Shown here: positions 31,509-38,118 of the stretch, in pieces
Layout of the letters: each line of letters opens with the position of its first letter
Position numbering within the stretch: the stretch's first letter is position 1
Position numbers and translations under genes: made by a program
Notes under the pieces: model-generated
Databases searched by the model: none
Seen by the model: the letters and a program-made list of their open reading frames with translations, nothing else
Told to the model about the DNA's origin: nothing
Assembly: GCA_002701845.1 (NCBI GenBank)
Contig: NZXG01000041.1
Location: 25,244-63,361, forward strand
Length of the DNA: 38,118 nucleotides
Source of the DNA: Pseudomonadales bacterium
GTDB taxonomy: Bacteria > Pseudomonadota > Gammaproteobacteria > Pseudomonadales > Ketobacteraceae
Reading direction: 5' to 3'

Positions 31509-31696
31509 GGAACTTCTGAACCCGTTTTTTTTACCTCACACCGATATTCGCTGATAAAAGGTTCCTTAATATAAAGTTCAATATTTTTTGCTGTCATTGG
31601 TGCCGCGGCCTGTTTTCTAATGCGCTGGAAAGGCCCCGGGCCTCTGGCCGTGAATGATCACCGGCCCGGAAAGCGACTTTATGACCGAGGTGTACG

Positions 31697-31891
31697 ATGA
31701 GCGATTCCGCCACCGCCGAATGGGATGACAACCTGCTGGACGACGAGGATGTGTTCGATCTGGGGCCGCTGGATACGGCTAAAAGCGGCCGTCAGCAACA
31801 GCTGGATATCCGGCGTAAACTGGAGGACCGCATGGAGCTGAAGCGGCTGCGGGAACAGATCAGCGATCTGGACACCTCCTGGCTGGACTGA
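31697..31891 (+). CDS. PA3496-family small acidic protein
   Basis: This 64-residue protein matches the PA3496-type family (putative envelope integrity proteins of gammaproteobacteria). It has an acidic N-terminus (EWDDNLLDDEDVFDLG) followed by a basic amphipathic helix (QQQLDIRRKLEDRMELKRLREQI) and a short DLDTSWLD end. GAGG lies about 7 bases before the ATG. The 188-base gap upstream holds an AT-rich stretch near 31555-31600, a likely promoter region, and an inverted repeat, CCGGGCC (31636-31642) with GGCCCGG (31663-31669), just before the gene. The stop is 28 bases from the convergent LysR gene. Confidence 0.82.
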   Translation: MSDSATAEWDDNLLDDEDVFDLGPLDTAKSGRQQQLDIRRKLEDRMELKRLREQISDLDTSWLD

Positions 31892-31919
31892 ACCCCAAGC
31901 AACCTCTGAACAAGTCCGG

Positions 31920-32765
31920 TCACACCAGCAGCGGATTCAACAGGGCCACCACCTCCTCCACGATACCGGCCCGGTCGCTGGAGGCACGGGACACCGCATA
32001 CAGGGGCCGGCTGAAGGTGGGCGCCCCCGGCACCGGATACAGTGGCCGGGCGTGCTCCTGCTGCAGCACGCTGTGGGGCAGATAGGCCGCGCCCTCCTGA
32101 TGCTGCAGATAGTCCAGGGCAATGGCGCCCATATTGGTATGCAGCACCGGCCGGGGCTCCTCCCCGAAGCGCTTGGCATGAAACATCTCGAACGACACCC
32201 CCCAATCCACGTAAACGTAGCCAGACTGCCACACGGTTTTACTGGTGGCGTCGGCGTTATTGCTCACCAGCACCAGCTTCACCTGACCGATCTTCTCCGC
32301 CTTCAGATCCACCATCGCCGGCGGTTCCAACAGCATGGCCAGATCCAGGGTGCGCTCCATCAACATCCGGGTTAACTGATCGGAGGGATGGGAGACGGCG
32401 CGAACGGCCACCGCCGGCAGCATCTGAAACAGCCGTGACAGGCACTGGTGCAAACCGAAACTCCACAGGCTGTGGGTGGCCCCCACATTCACCTGTTGGG
32501 CCTGCTCCGGTTTCAATGCCACATCCTGCAGCGCCCGCGACCAGGACAACAGGATGGTTTCCGCATGGGGCAGTAACCGCTCGCCCGCCTGAGTCAGCTG
32601 AATATTGTTGCGGGAACGGATAAACAGATCCACGCTGAGGAGCTGTTCCAATTGTCGTACCCGGGCGCTGACCGCCGCCGGCGTCAGATACAGATTGTCG
32701 GCGGCCCGGCCGAAGTGGCGGGTTTTATTCACCTCCAGAAAGGTTTTCAGCAAATCGATGTCCAT
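31920..32765 (-). CDS. LysR-family regulator, HdfR-like
   Basis: This 281-residue LysR protein has an N-terminal winged HTH (MDIDLLKTFLEVNKTRHFGRAADNLYLTPAAVSARVRQLE, about 1-40) very close to HdfR of enterobacteria, which represses the flagellar master operon flhDC. The LysR effector domain follows (about 88-280, LDLAMLLEPPAM, YVDWGVSFE). The ATG at 32765 starts the homology; the longer in-frame start at 32810 is rejected. Its target here is unknown. It is divergent from the EamA transporter gene (158-bp gap), a common arrangement for a LysR regulator and its target. Confidence 0.9.
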   Translation of the reverse strand: MDIDLLKTFLEVNKTRHFGRAADNLYLTPAAVSARVRQLEQLLSVDLFIRSRNNIQLTQAGERLLPHAETILLSWSRALQDVALKPEQAQQVNVGATHSLWSFGLHQCLSRLFQMLPAVAVRAVSHPSDQLTRMLMERTLDLAMLLEPPAMVDLKAEKIGQVKLVLVSNNADATSKTVWQSGYVYVDWGVSFEMFHAKRFGEEPRPVLHTNMGAIALDYLQHQEGAAYLPHSVLQQEHARPLYPVPGAPTFSRPLYAVSRASSDRAGIVEEVVALLNPLLV

Positions 32766-32923
32766 ACCACATCTCAAGGCAGCAATTGTCGGCAGCTTAG
32801 GGGAAGCCAAAGGCTAAAATCAAGCAGCACCCCGGCCGCTGTGATAGTGTATGGCCCCTTTGAATCGTCCCGCTTAACCCCTGGAGGCATGCCGATGGCG
32901 CGCAACCACCCAACAGGACACCC

Positions 32924-33808
32924 ATGAAGGACCGCACCCTGTTATCCGATCTGCTGCTCCTGGTGGTAACCCTGCTGGCGGCCAGCGGCTGGATCTTTTC
33001 CAAAGAGGCCCTGCAGGGCATGAGCCCGCTGTGGTTCCTGGGGATTCGTTTCTTCAGCGCCGGTTGCCTGCTGGGGGCGCTCTGTATCCCCCAGCTCAAG
33101 GCCATGACCCGGCGCCAGTGGCGTCAGGCGCTTTGGATGGGGCTGCTGTTTGCCCTGGCCCTGATGCTGTGGGTGCATGGCCTGTTTTTCAGCACCCATG
33201 TGGGGGAAGGGGCGTTTATCACCAGCCTGGGGGTGGTGCTGGTACCGGTGGTGGCCCGGCTGGCATTTGGCGATGCCACCGAGGGCAGCACCTGGGTGGC
33301 CCTGCCCCTGGCGGTAGGGGGACTGGCCTGCCTGTCCTTGCGCCATGGCTTTCGTTTCGAACCCAGCCAGGCCTTCTTCTGCGGCGCGGCCCTGCTGTTC
33401 GCCCTCCACTTTAATCTGATCAGCCGGGCACTGGCACAGATCCCGGCGTTCGCCCTCACCACCATTCAACTGACCATGGTGGGCAGCGTGGCCCTGCTGG
33501 CGGCAGCCGTCAGTGAGGGCCCGCTGCAGGTGGACGCCACCGCGGTCTGGGGCTGGCTGGTGGCCAGTATTCTGCTGGCCAGCTCCGCTCGTTTTCTGAT
33601 TCAGGCCTACGCCCAATCCATGGCCAGCGCCAGCCACGCCGCCATCATTATGATACTGGAGCCGTTGTGGGCTTCCATCATGGCCGCGGTCTGGTTTGCC
33701 GAGCAGATGAGCCTGCAACAACTGGCTGGCTGCAGTCTGATTTTTCTGGCCCTGCTGGTGAACCGCTGGCGTGCCATTCGTCAGTTATTGCGCTCGCTGT
33801 TGCGCTGA
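32924..33808 (+). CDS. EamA/DMT-family transporter
   Basis: This 294-residue inner-membrane protein of the drug/metabolite transporter superfamily has ten predicted helices in two EamA repeats (about 8-140 and 150-288). Typical features are SGWIFSKEALQGMSPLWFLGIRF in repeat 1 and SASHAAIIMILEPLWASIMAAVWFAEQMSLQQLAG in repeat 2. Such proteins export amino acids, metabolites or drugs; the substrate cannot be assigned. AGGAC lies 4-5 bases before the ATG. It is divergent from the HdfR-like regulator and followed 35 bases later by slyX. Confidence 0.9.
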   Translation: MKDRTLLSDLLLLVVTLLAASGWIFSKEALQGMSPLWFLGIRFFSAGCLLGALCIPQLKAMTRRQWRQALWMGLLFALALMLWVHGLFFSTHVGEGAFITSLGVVLVPVVARLAFGDATEGSTWVALPLAVGGLACLSLRHGFRFEPSQAFFCGAALLFALHFNLISRALAQIPAFALTTIQLTMVGSVALLAAAVSEGPLQVDATAVWGWLVASILLASSARFLIQAYAQSMASASHAAIIMILEPLWASIMAAVWFAEQMSLQQLAGCSLIFLALLVNRWRAIRQLLRSLLR

Positions 33809-33843
33809 AGCCAGCCTGACTAATCAACCGGGAGCAAGTCACC

Positions 33844-34044
33844 ATGGAAAACCGCATTATTGATATTGAAACCCGTCTGGCGTTTCAGGATGATACCATC
33901 AACCAGTTAAGCGACGTGATCTACCGCCAACAACAACAGATCGACCAACTGGACAAAACCGTGCAACTGCTGGTGGACCGGTTACAGGATCTGCTGCGCA
34001 ATGGCCCGGAGAAAGTGCTGGACGAAAAGCCGCCGCATTATTGA
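33844..34044 (+). CDS. slyX: SlyX protein
   Basis: This 66-residue SlyX-family protein is a short coiled coil of unknown biochemical role, found next to fkpA/slyD in enterobacteria. It matches across its length: ENRIIDIETRLAFQDDTINQLSDVIYRQQQQIDQL, then the conserved end EKPPHY. GGGAG lies about 6 bases before the ATG. The stop codon lies within a 20-nt tandem duplication. It sits between an EamA transporter and a PhoD-like phosphatase on the same strand. Confidence 0.93.
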   Translation: MENRIIDIETRLAFQDDTINQLSDVIYRQQQQIDQLDKTVQLLVDRLQDLLRNGPEKVLDEKPPHY

Positions 34045-34071
34045 TTACCGTGCCGGATTATTGATTACCGC
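34032..34071 (+). repeat. 20-nt tandem duplication at the slyX stop
   Basis: Two adjacent copies of GCCGCATTATTGATTACCGT (34032-34051 and 34052-34071) differ at two positions. The first copy contains the slyX stop codon. The duplication therefore adds only untranslated spacer before the next gene. Confidence 0.8.
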
Positions 34072-34098
34072 AAGAGGCGGCCACTGACAGGGGGAAAC

Positions 34099-35571
34099 AT
34101 GGGCCAGAAGATTCTGGTGGGCCCGCTGCTGGGCATCGAATCGGATACCGGTTACACGGTGTGTTTTACCACCGAACCCGGGGTCAGTGACGCCGAGGTG
34201 AACTTCAACGGTCACAGTGTCACGGCACAGGCGGTCGGCACCACGGCGCGCAGCACATTCTGGCGGGCGGAATATACAGAGACGGTGCACACCAGCGCCC
34301 AACAGATTTACTATCATATTAACCTGCAGGGGCAGCAGGCCGGCAATCGTCACCGGCAAACGGAATGGCGCTTTTACGTGCCCGCGGAAGCCGAGCAGCC
34401 CCGCATCGCCTACGCCTCCTGTAACGGCTTTTCCAGTGCCGACCTGGCAAACAAAACCGAAGACCCCTATGGGCTATGGCGCACCATGCGGGAACGCCAC
34501 GACACTGAGCCCTATTCGCTGCTGGTGCTGGGCGGTGATCAGCTGTACGCCGATGAAATGTGGGCCACCCTGTCCACTCTGAAGCAATGGGGCAAACTCA
34601 GCCGCCGTGACAAAATCAAAAGCCGGTTTACCAAAACCATGGCCCGCCAGGTCACCCGTTTCTACGATGACCTTTATCGCAGCCGCTGGCACGACGCGGA
34701 TATGGCTTATCTGTTTGCCTGCGTCCCCAGCATTATGATGTGGGATGATCATGATATCTTCGATGGCTGGGGCAGTTTCCCCGATGACCTGCAACAGTGC
34801 GAGGTTTTTCAGGGGATTTTCGCCATCGCCCGGGATCATTTCGAGCTGTACCAGATCCGCTCCCGTCACAACCGCAGCCTGTTGAATCCGACGGCACAAC
34901 ATTTCGCTTTCGGCCTGCGGTTTCGCAACTACCACATACTGGCACTGGACAATCGCGGGGAACGCACTCTGGAACAGGTCATGAGCCCGCAGCAATGGCA
35001 GGACATTATTCAGTATCTGAATAACCTGCCGGACTCCGGCCATCTACTGGTGCTGTCGGCGGTGCCGGTGGTGTATCGGGATTTCTCCTTCAGCGAAAGC
35101 GTACTGGATATCACCCCCTGGGAAGAAGAGCTTACCGACGATCTCAAGGACCACTGGCGCGCCAAGGAACACCAGGGAGAGCGGGCCCGGCTGATCATGC
35201 GGCTACTGGACAATCACAGCCGGCGCCAGGGCAAAACCCTGATCCTGTCCGGGGATGTTCACATCGGCTGCCTGGGGGTGATCAATGATCGCCGCGCGGG
35301 CAGCCAGCGCATTCACCAGGTGGTGTCCTCGGGCATCGTGCATCCGGCCCCCAGCCGCATTGCCTGGCTGGGTATTATGGCGGTGACCAACGACTGCAAG
35401 GAATACCTGAACGAGGATGAAACCATCGAGGTGAGCATGCTGCAGCCCTACCATGCCGACAAGTACCTGCGTACCCGCAATTATGTGCAGCTGCATGAGG
35501 GCAGTGACGATAAACTCTGGGTCAACTGGATCTGCGATTCCCGGGACAAGCCGGTGTATCCGCTGGCATAA
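34099..35571 (+). CDS. PhoD-like alkaline phosphatase-family protein
   Basis: This 490-residue metallophosphoesterase belongs to the PhoD/DUF7800 group. An N-terminal beta domain (about 1-95) precedes the catalytic domain. Metal-binding motifs are ASCNGFSSAD (about 109-118), GGDQLYADEMW (about 146-156), MWDDHDIFDGWGSF (about 213-226) and SGDVHIG (about 387-393). No signal peptide is present, unlike classical Tat-exported PhoD, so it is probably cytoplasmic, as in the eukaryote-like PhoD subgroup. GGGGGAA lies near the ATG at 34099. It ends 20 bases from a convergent diguanylate cyclase gene. Confidence 0.9.
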   Translation: MGQKILVGPLLGIESDTGYTVCFTTEPGVSDAEVNFNGHSVTAQAVGTTARSTFWRAEYTETVHTSAQQIYYHINLQGQQAGNRHRQTEWRFYVPAEAEQPRIAYASCNGFSSADLANKTEDPYGLWRTMRERHDTEPYSLLVLGGDQLYADEMWATLSTLKQWGKLSRRDKIKSRFTKTMARQVTRFYDDLYRSRWHDADMAYLFACVPSIMMWDDHDIFDGWGSFPDDLQQCEVFQGIFAIARDHFELYQIRSRHNRSLLNPTAQHFAFGLRFRNYHILALDNRGERTLEQVMSPQQWQDIIQYLNNLPDSGHLLVLSAVPVVYRDFSFSESVLDITPWEEELTDDLKDHWRAKEHQGERARLIMRLLDNHSRRQGKTLILSGDVHIGCLGVINDRRAGSQRIHQVVSSGIVHPAPSRIAWLGIMAVTNDCKEYLNEDETIEVSMLQPYHADKYLRTRNYVQLHEGSDDKLWVNWICDSRDKPVYPLA

Positions 35572-35591
35572 CGCCAACGTTTAAGCCGCCA

Positions 35592-36764
35592 CTACCGGTG
35601 GTGGTCCACCACAATCCGGTTGCGGCCGGAGGCCTTGGCCCGATACATGGCCTGATCCACCCGCCGCAGGATCTCATCCACCGCCATATGCACATGACCC
35701 TCATTGCAAACCAGGCCGAAGCTGCCGGTTAACTGTATCCGCTCCCCCTGCTCCAGAATCACCTGGGTGGCTTCCAGGTGCTGGCGGCAACGCTCGGCAA
35801 TGGTCCGGGCCCCCGCCAGGTCGGTACCCGGCAGAATAATCAGAAACTCCTCACCGCCATAACGCCCCACCCGGTCATTCTGCCGCAGACTGCGCTGCAG
35901 GGCATCGGCCGCGGCAATCAGGGCAAAGTCGCCGGCCTGGTGTCCGCGCTCATCGTTGATGGCTTTGAAGTGATCCAGATCCACCATTAACACCGACAAC
36001 ACCGGCCCCTTGAGCCGGCTGCGTTCCTGTTCCTGTTCCAAATGCGACAGAATACTGCGTCGGTTCAGCAGCCCGGTCAGGGGATCGGTGATACTCAGCA
36101 GCCGCACTTTTTCCTCCCGCTCCCGCCAGCGGCTTAACACCATATAAGAGATCACAATAAGAAAACCCATATGGGGAAAGGTGTAGAGATACAGGTGAAA
36201 AACGGTATAAGCCGAGGGGGCAACCAACTGCTGCGGTCCCTGCTGAAATACCGGCGCATAGGGCCACCAGCCCCAGCCGGCGCCGAAGGAAAGCACCAGC
36301 TGCACCAGCATGGCTACCGACAATGCCAGCATGACCGCACGGCGATTGAAAAAAATAAACCCCACCACCGGCGCACCTACCATCACGGCGCCCACCGGCA
36401 GAGACAGAGTGCCGATCTGATAACTGAAATAACTCAGGGACAGACTGAAATAGAGCGCCGCCAGGTACTCAAACCAGGCCGAATCGCCCCACAACCGGCC
36501 AGCGGCAAACCACAGCAGTGACAGCACCAGTGACGCCAGGGCAAAGCCGTAGAACCAACCTACCTGGGTGACCAGATAGGCAGGATCAATAAATTGAGAA
36601 TCACCCCCCTGACGCAGAAGAAATTCCGCCAGCAGCGCGTAATGCAAATAGATGATGGCAGTGATAGCCCCCAGCAGCACTGCCTTTGAGCTGGATTGCC
36701 ACTCCAGGGGATTTCCCAGATAGCCATTGGCCCGGGACACGAAATTTCGTAACCACAAACGCAC
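35592..36764 (-). CDS. Membrane diguanylate cyclase, tandem paralogue B
   Basis: This diguanylate cyclase of about 390 residues has six membrane helices (about 25-215). The ninth-strand-like LPVGAVMVGAPVVGFIFFNRRA segment is nearly identical to that of the upstream paralogue. The GGDEF domain runs from about 230 to 388, with SITDPLTGLLNRRS, MVDLDHFKAINDERGHQAGD, I-site RQND and active site GGEEF. The start is uncertain: a GTG at 36764 aligns best with the paralogue's start before the shared GNPLEW, and a TTG at 36797 with an adjacent AGGGAG is the alternative. It follows the paralogue by about 50 bases and is probably co-transcribed. Confidence 0.9.
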   Translation of the reverse strand: MRLWLRNFVSRANGYLGNPLEWQSSSKAVLLGAITAIIYLHYALLAEFLLRQGGDSQFIDPAYLVTQVGWFYGFALASLVLSLLWFAAGRLWGDSAWFEYLAALYFSLSLSYFSYQIGTLSLPVGAVMVGAPVVGFIFFNRRAVMLALSVAMLVQLVLSFGAGWGWWPYAPVFQQGPQQLVAPSAYTVFHLYLYTFPHMGFLIVISYMVLSRWREREEKVRLLSITDPLTGLLNRRSILSHLEQEQERSRLKGPVLSVLMVDLDHFKAINDERGHQAGDFALIAAADALQRSLRQNDRVGRYGGEEFLIILPGTDLAGARTIAERCRQHLEATQVILEQGERIQLTGSFGLVCNEGHVHMAVDEILRRVDQAMYRAKASGRNRIVVDHHR

Positions 36765-36817
36765 GGTAACCAGAGCCCCAAATATATCCTGATTCAACTC
36801 CCTCTGGCGGGTATCGC

Positions 36818-37969
36818 TCAGGCCGCCACCCCCAGCCGATCCCGGCCCTGGTGCTTGGCCTGATAAAGCGCGACGTCCGCCTGCTTCACCAAATCGTTCA
36901 CTGTCACCATCTCCGCCACATCGTAGCAACTCATGCCCAGACTGGCAGACAAGCTGATGCGTTCCCCGGTGGGAAGACGGAGCCGTACCGAGGCGATAGT
37001 CTGGCGGATGCGTTCAGCCAAACTGCGGGATTGAGTGGTATCCAGCCCGGGCAGCACTACCAGGAACTCCTCACCCCCATAACGTCCCACATGATCGTAC
37101 TCCCGCACCGAGTCGCGCAAGGCATGAGCCGCGGCAGTGAGCACCCGATCACCTATATCATGCCCCCAGCGATCGTTGATGCTCTTAAAGTGATCAAGAT
37201 CCACCATGATTACAGACAGCGGCATTTCCGCCAACTCACAGCGGGATTTTTCCAGCTCCAGCAGCTCCAGCACATGACGGCGGTTGCTAAGCCCGGTGAG
37301 GGAGTCGGTTCGGCTCAGATGGTTGGCCGCCTCCTCCCGGGCCCGCCAGCGTTGTAACACATAAAACGCCAGCGAGAAAATAAACAGCAGGTGCGGAATC
37401 GCGAACACGATGTAGGCCAGGGCCCAGAGTGGATCCATCTGGCCGTCCGCCAGATGCACACTGGTGGCGATGGGGGCATAGGGGATCCAGCCCAGGGCGG
37501 TGATCGCACTTAATCCAAACAGCAACAACAGGCTGCTGATAAAGGCAGTCGCCACTGCCCAGTGGTGTACGAAAATAAAGCCCACCACCGGCGCCCCCAC
37601 CAGCACCACCCCCACCGGCAGTGACATCAGTCCCACCGTGTAGCCGTAATAAACATGGGTCAGACCGAAATAAAGGCAGGCCATGTACTCATAGATAACC
37701 GAATCCCCCCGCCGCCGCTGCACCACCCGGGTCAGTATCAGCAAGCCCACGGTGGTGGCCATCAACAGCAAGAAGAAGGTACGGTGAAAATAGGCTTGAG
37801 GCCGGTTCAGCCAACCATCCAGGCCTTGCCAATGTAAAGCCAGCTCCAGCACCCCCTGATACAGTAACTGGTCAAACAAATACATCCACAGCAGCAGATT
37901 GGCCTTGCGGGCCGAATTCCACTCCAGAGGATTTCCGATTTGCTCGATCAGTTTCTGCCGCATGTTCAT
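36818..37969 (-). CDS. Membrane diguanylate cyclase, tandem paralogue A
   Basis: This 383-residue diguanylate cyclase has six membrane helices (about 25-205). The GGDEF domain (about 222-380) has LSRTDSLTGLSNRRH, MVDLDHFKSINDRWGHDIGD, I-site REYD and active site GGEEF. Its N-terminus (IGNPLEWNSARKAN) and the LPVGVVLVGAPVVGFIF motif match the downstream gene, showing a tandem duplication. The membrane domain appears to be a family-specific sensor without a known ligand. The ATG at 37969 or 37963 may be used; neither has a strong ribosome binding site. Confidence 0.91.
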   Translation of the reverse strand: MNMRQKLIEQIGNPLEWNSARKANLLLWMYLFDQLLYQGVLELALHWQGLDGWLNRPQAYFHRTFFLLLMATTVGLLILTRVVQRRRGDSVIYEYMACLYFGLTHVYYGYTVGLMSLPVGVVLVGAPVVGFIFVHHWAVATAFISSLLLLFGLSAITALGWIPYAPIATSVHLADGQMDPLWALAYIVFAIPHLLFIFSLAFYVLQRWRAREEAANHLSRTDSLTGLSNRRHVLELLELEKSRCELAEMPLSVIMVDLDHFKSINDRWGHDIGDRVLTAAAHALRDSVREYDHVGRYGGEEFLVVLPGLDTTQSRSLAERIRQTIASVRLRLPTGERISLSASLGMSCYDVAEMVTVNDLVKQADVALYQAKHQGRDRLGVAA

Positions 37970-38016
37970 CCCGCCAACGATCGCCCGGTGCCGGTTCTTG
38001 TTATGTCCGCATTTTC

Positions 38017-38055
38017 ATTACTATTAACCCGGCTTAGTAATATCTCTGATATAAT
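38017..38055 (+). promoter_or_regulatory. Inverted repeat and -10 box upstream of the edge transposase
   Basis: ATTACTA (38017-38023) and TAGTAAT (38035-38041) form a perfect inverted repeat around 11 bases. A consensus TATAAT lies at 38050-38055, only 6 bases before the ORF start, with no good -35 box. The repeat may belong to the left end of an insertion sequence or be an operator. Confidence 0.4.
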
Positions 38056-38061
38056 GCGCGG

Positions 38062-38118
38062 ATGACTAAAAAAATAGATACCCGCAAATTACCTTTTGAA
38101 GCCATTGAAGAAAAGCGT
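38062..38118 (+). CDS. Start of an IS630-family transposase (partial, window edge)
   Basis: Only 19 codons are in the window: MTKKIDTRKLPFEAIEEKR. The KIDxRKLxxEAxEExR pattern is the usual start of IS630-family transposases, whose N-terminal HTH follows directly. No ribosome binding site of quality is seen (CGCGG, 2 bases upstream). If correct, an insertion sequence begins between 37970 and 38061, after the diguanylate cyclase pair. Confidence 0.5.
   Translation, partial: MTKKIDTRKLPFEAIEEKR

Noticed and set aside
1-38118. CRISPR array or defence island
   Set aside because: No regularly spaced repeats, cas genes, restriction-modification or toxin-antitoxin genes were found. The only RT is the intron maturase with its own intron RNA, not a retron or DRT.

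Overview
The window is a GC-rich chromosomal segment from a gammaproteobacterium. Evidence for this is slyX, a PA3496-type small protein, an HdfR-like LysR regulator, AidB, DUF3015 and DUF4105 proteins and several GGDEF proteins. The Baeyer-Villiger monooxygenase, medium-chain acyl-CoA ligase and Tat-exported hydrogenase suggest an aerobic lipid- or hydrocarbon-using, possibly marine lineage of the Alcanivorax/Marinobacter/Ketobacter type. That placement is inference. No tRNA, rRNA or CRISPR array was seen.

Region 1 (1-3594) is a rearrangement scar. The 5' three quarters of an O2-tolerant-type [NiFe]-hydrogenase small subunit gene (hyaA) stops at base 884, where a complete antisense group II intron (885-2852) begins. 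Beyond the intron lies the 3'-truncated gene of an unrelated PF10118 protein. Both intron ends are intact and its EBS1/EBS2 pair with the PF10118 exon. The best explanation is recombination between two copies of the same intron.

Region 2 (3643-8787) is a catabolic block on the minus strand: a BVMO and an SDR that overlap by ATGA, then an acyl-CoA ligase. A divergent FabR-like TetR regulator faces it across a 266-bp intergenic region with two perfect inverted repeats and a 14-nt tandem array that creates overlapping five-codon leader ORFs.

Region 3 (8790-16195) is mixed: a HAD phosphatase, a DUF2007 protein, a Tat-exported aldo/keto reductase, a small membrane protein, a secreted protein, an orphan VgrG, an alpha/beta hydrolase, and a second PF10118 gene broken by a one-base loss in a G tract.

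Region 4 (16412-26707) has two diguanylate cyclases, a TetR-aidB-thioesterase operon, a DUF3015 protein with a terminator, a DUF4105 protein overlapping a lipoprotein hydrolase, and a YcbL-like metallo-hydrolase.

Region 5 (26824-31508) is the most unusual intact system. It is a five-gene, tightly coupled operon of a lipoprotein, a membrane M48 peptidase and three divergent AIM24-family proteins, the third with an N-terminal domain resembling the L7/L12 C-terminal domain. It is followed by a small exported protein made of Tyr/Glu pentapeptide repeats, whose Shine-Dalgarno can be masked by a hairpin.

Region 6 (31697-38118) holds the PA3496-type protein, an HdfR-like regulator, an EamA transporter, slyX, a PhoD-like phosphatase, two tandem paralogous diguanylate cyclases, and the first codons of what looks like an IS630-family transposase at the window edge. 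There is no gene-free stretch over 300 bases apart from the non-coding parts of the intron.
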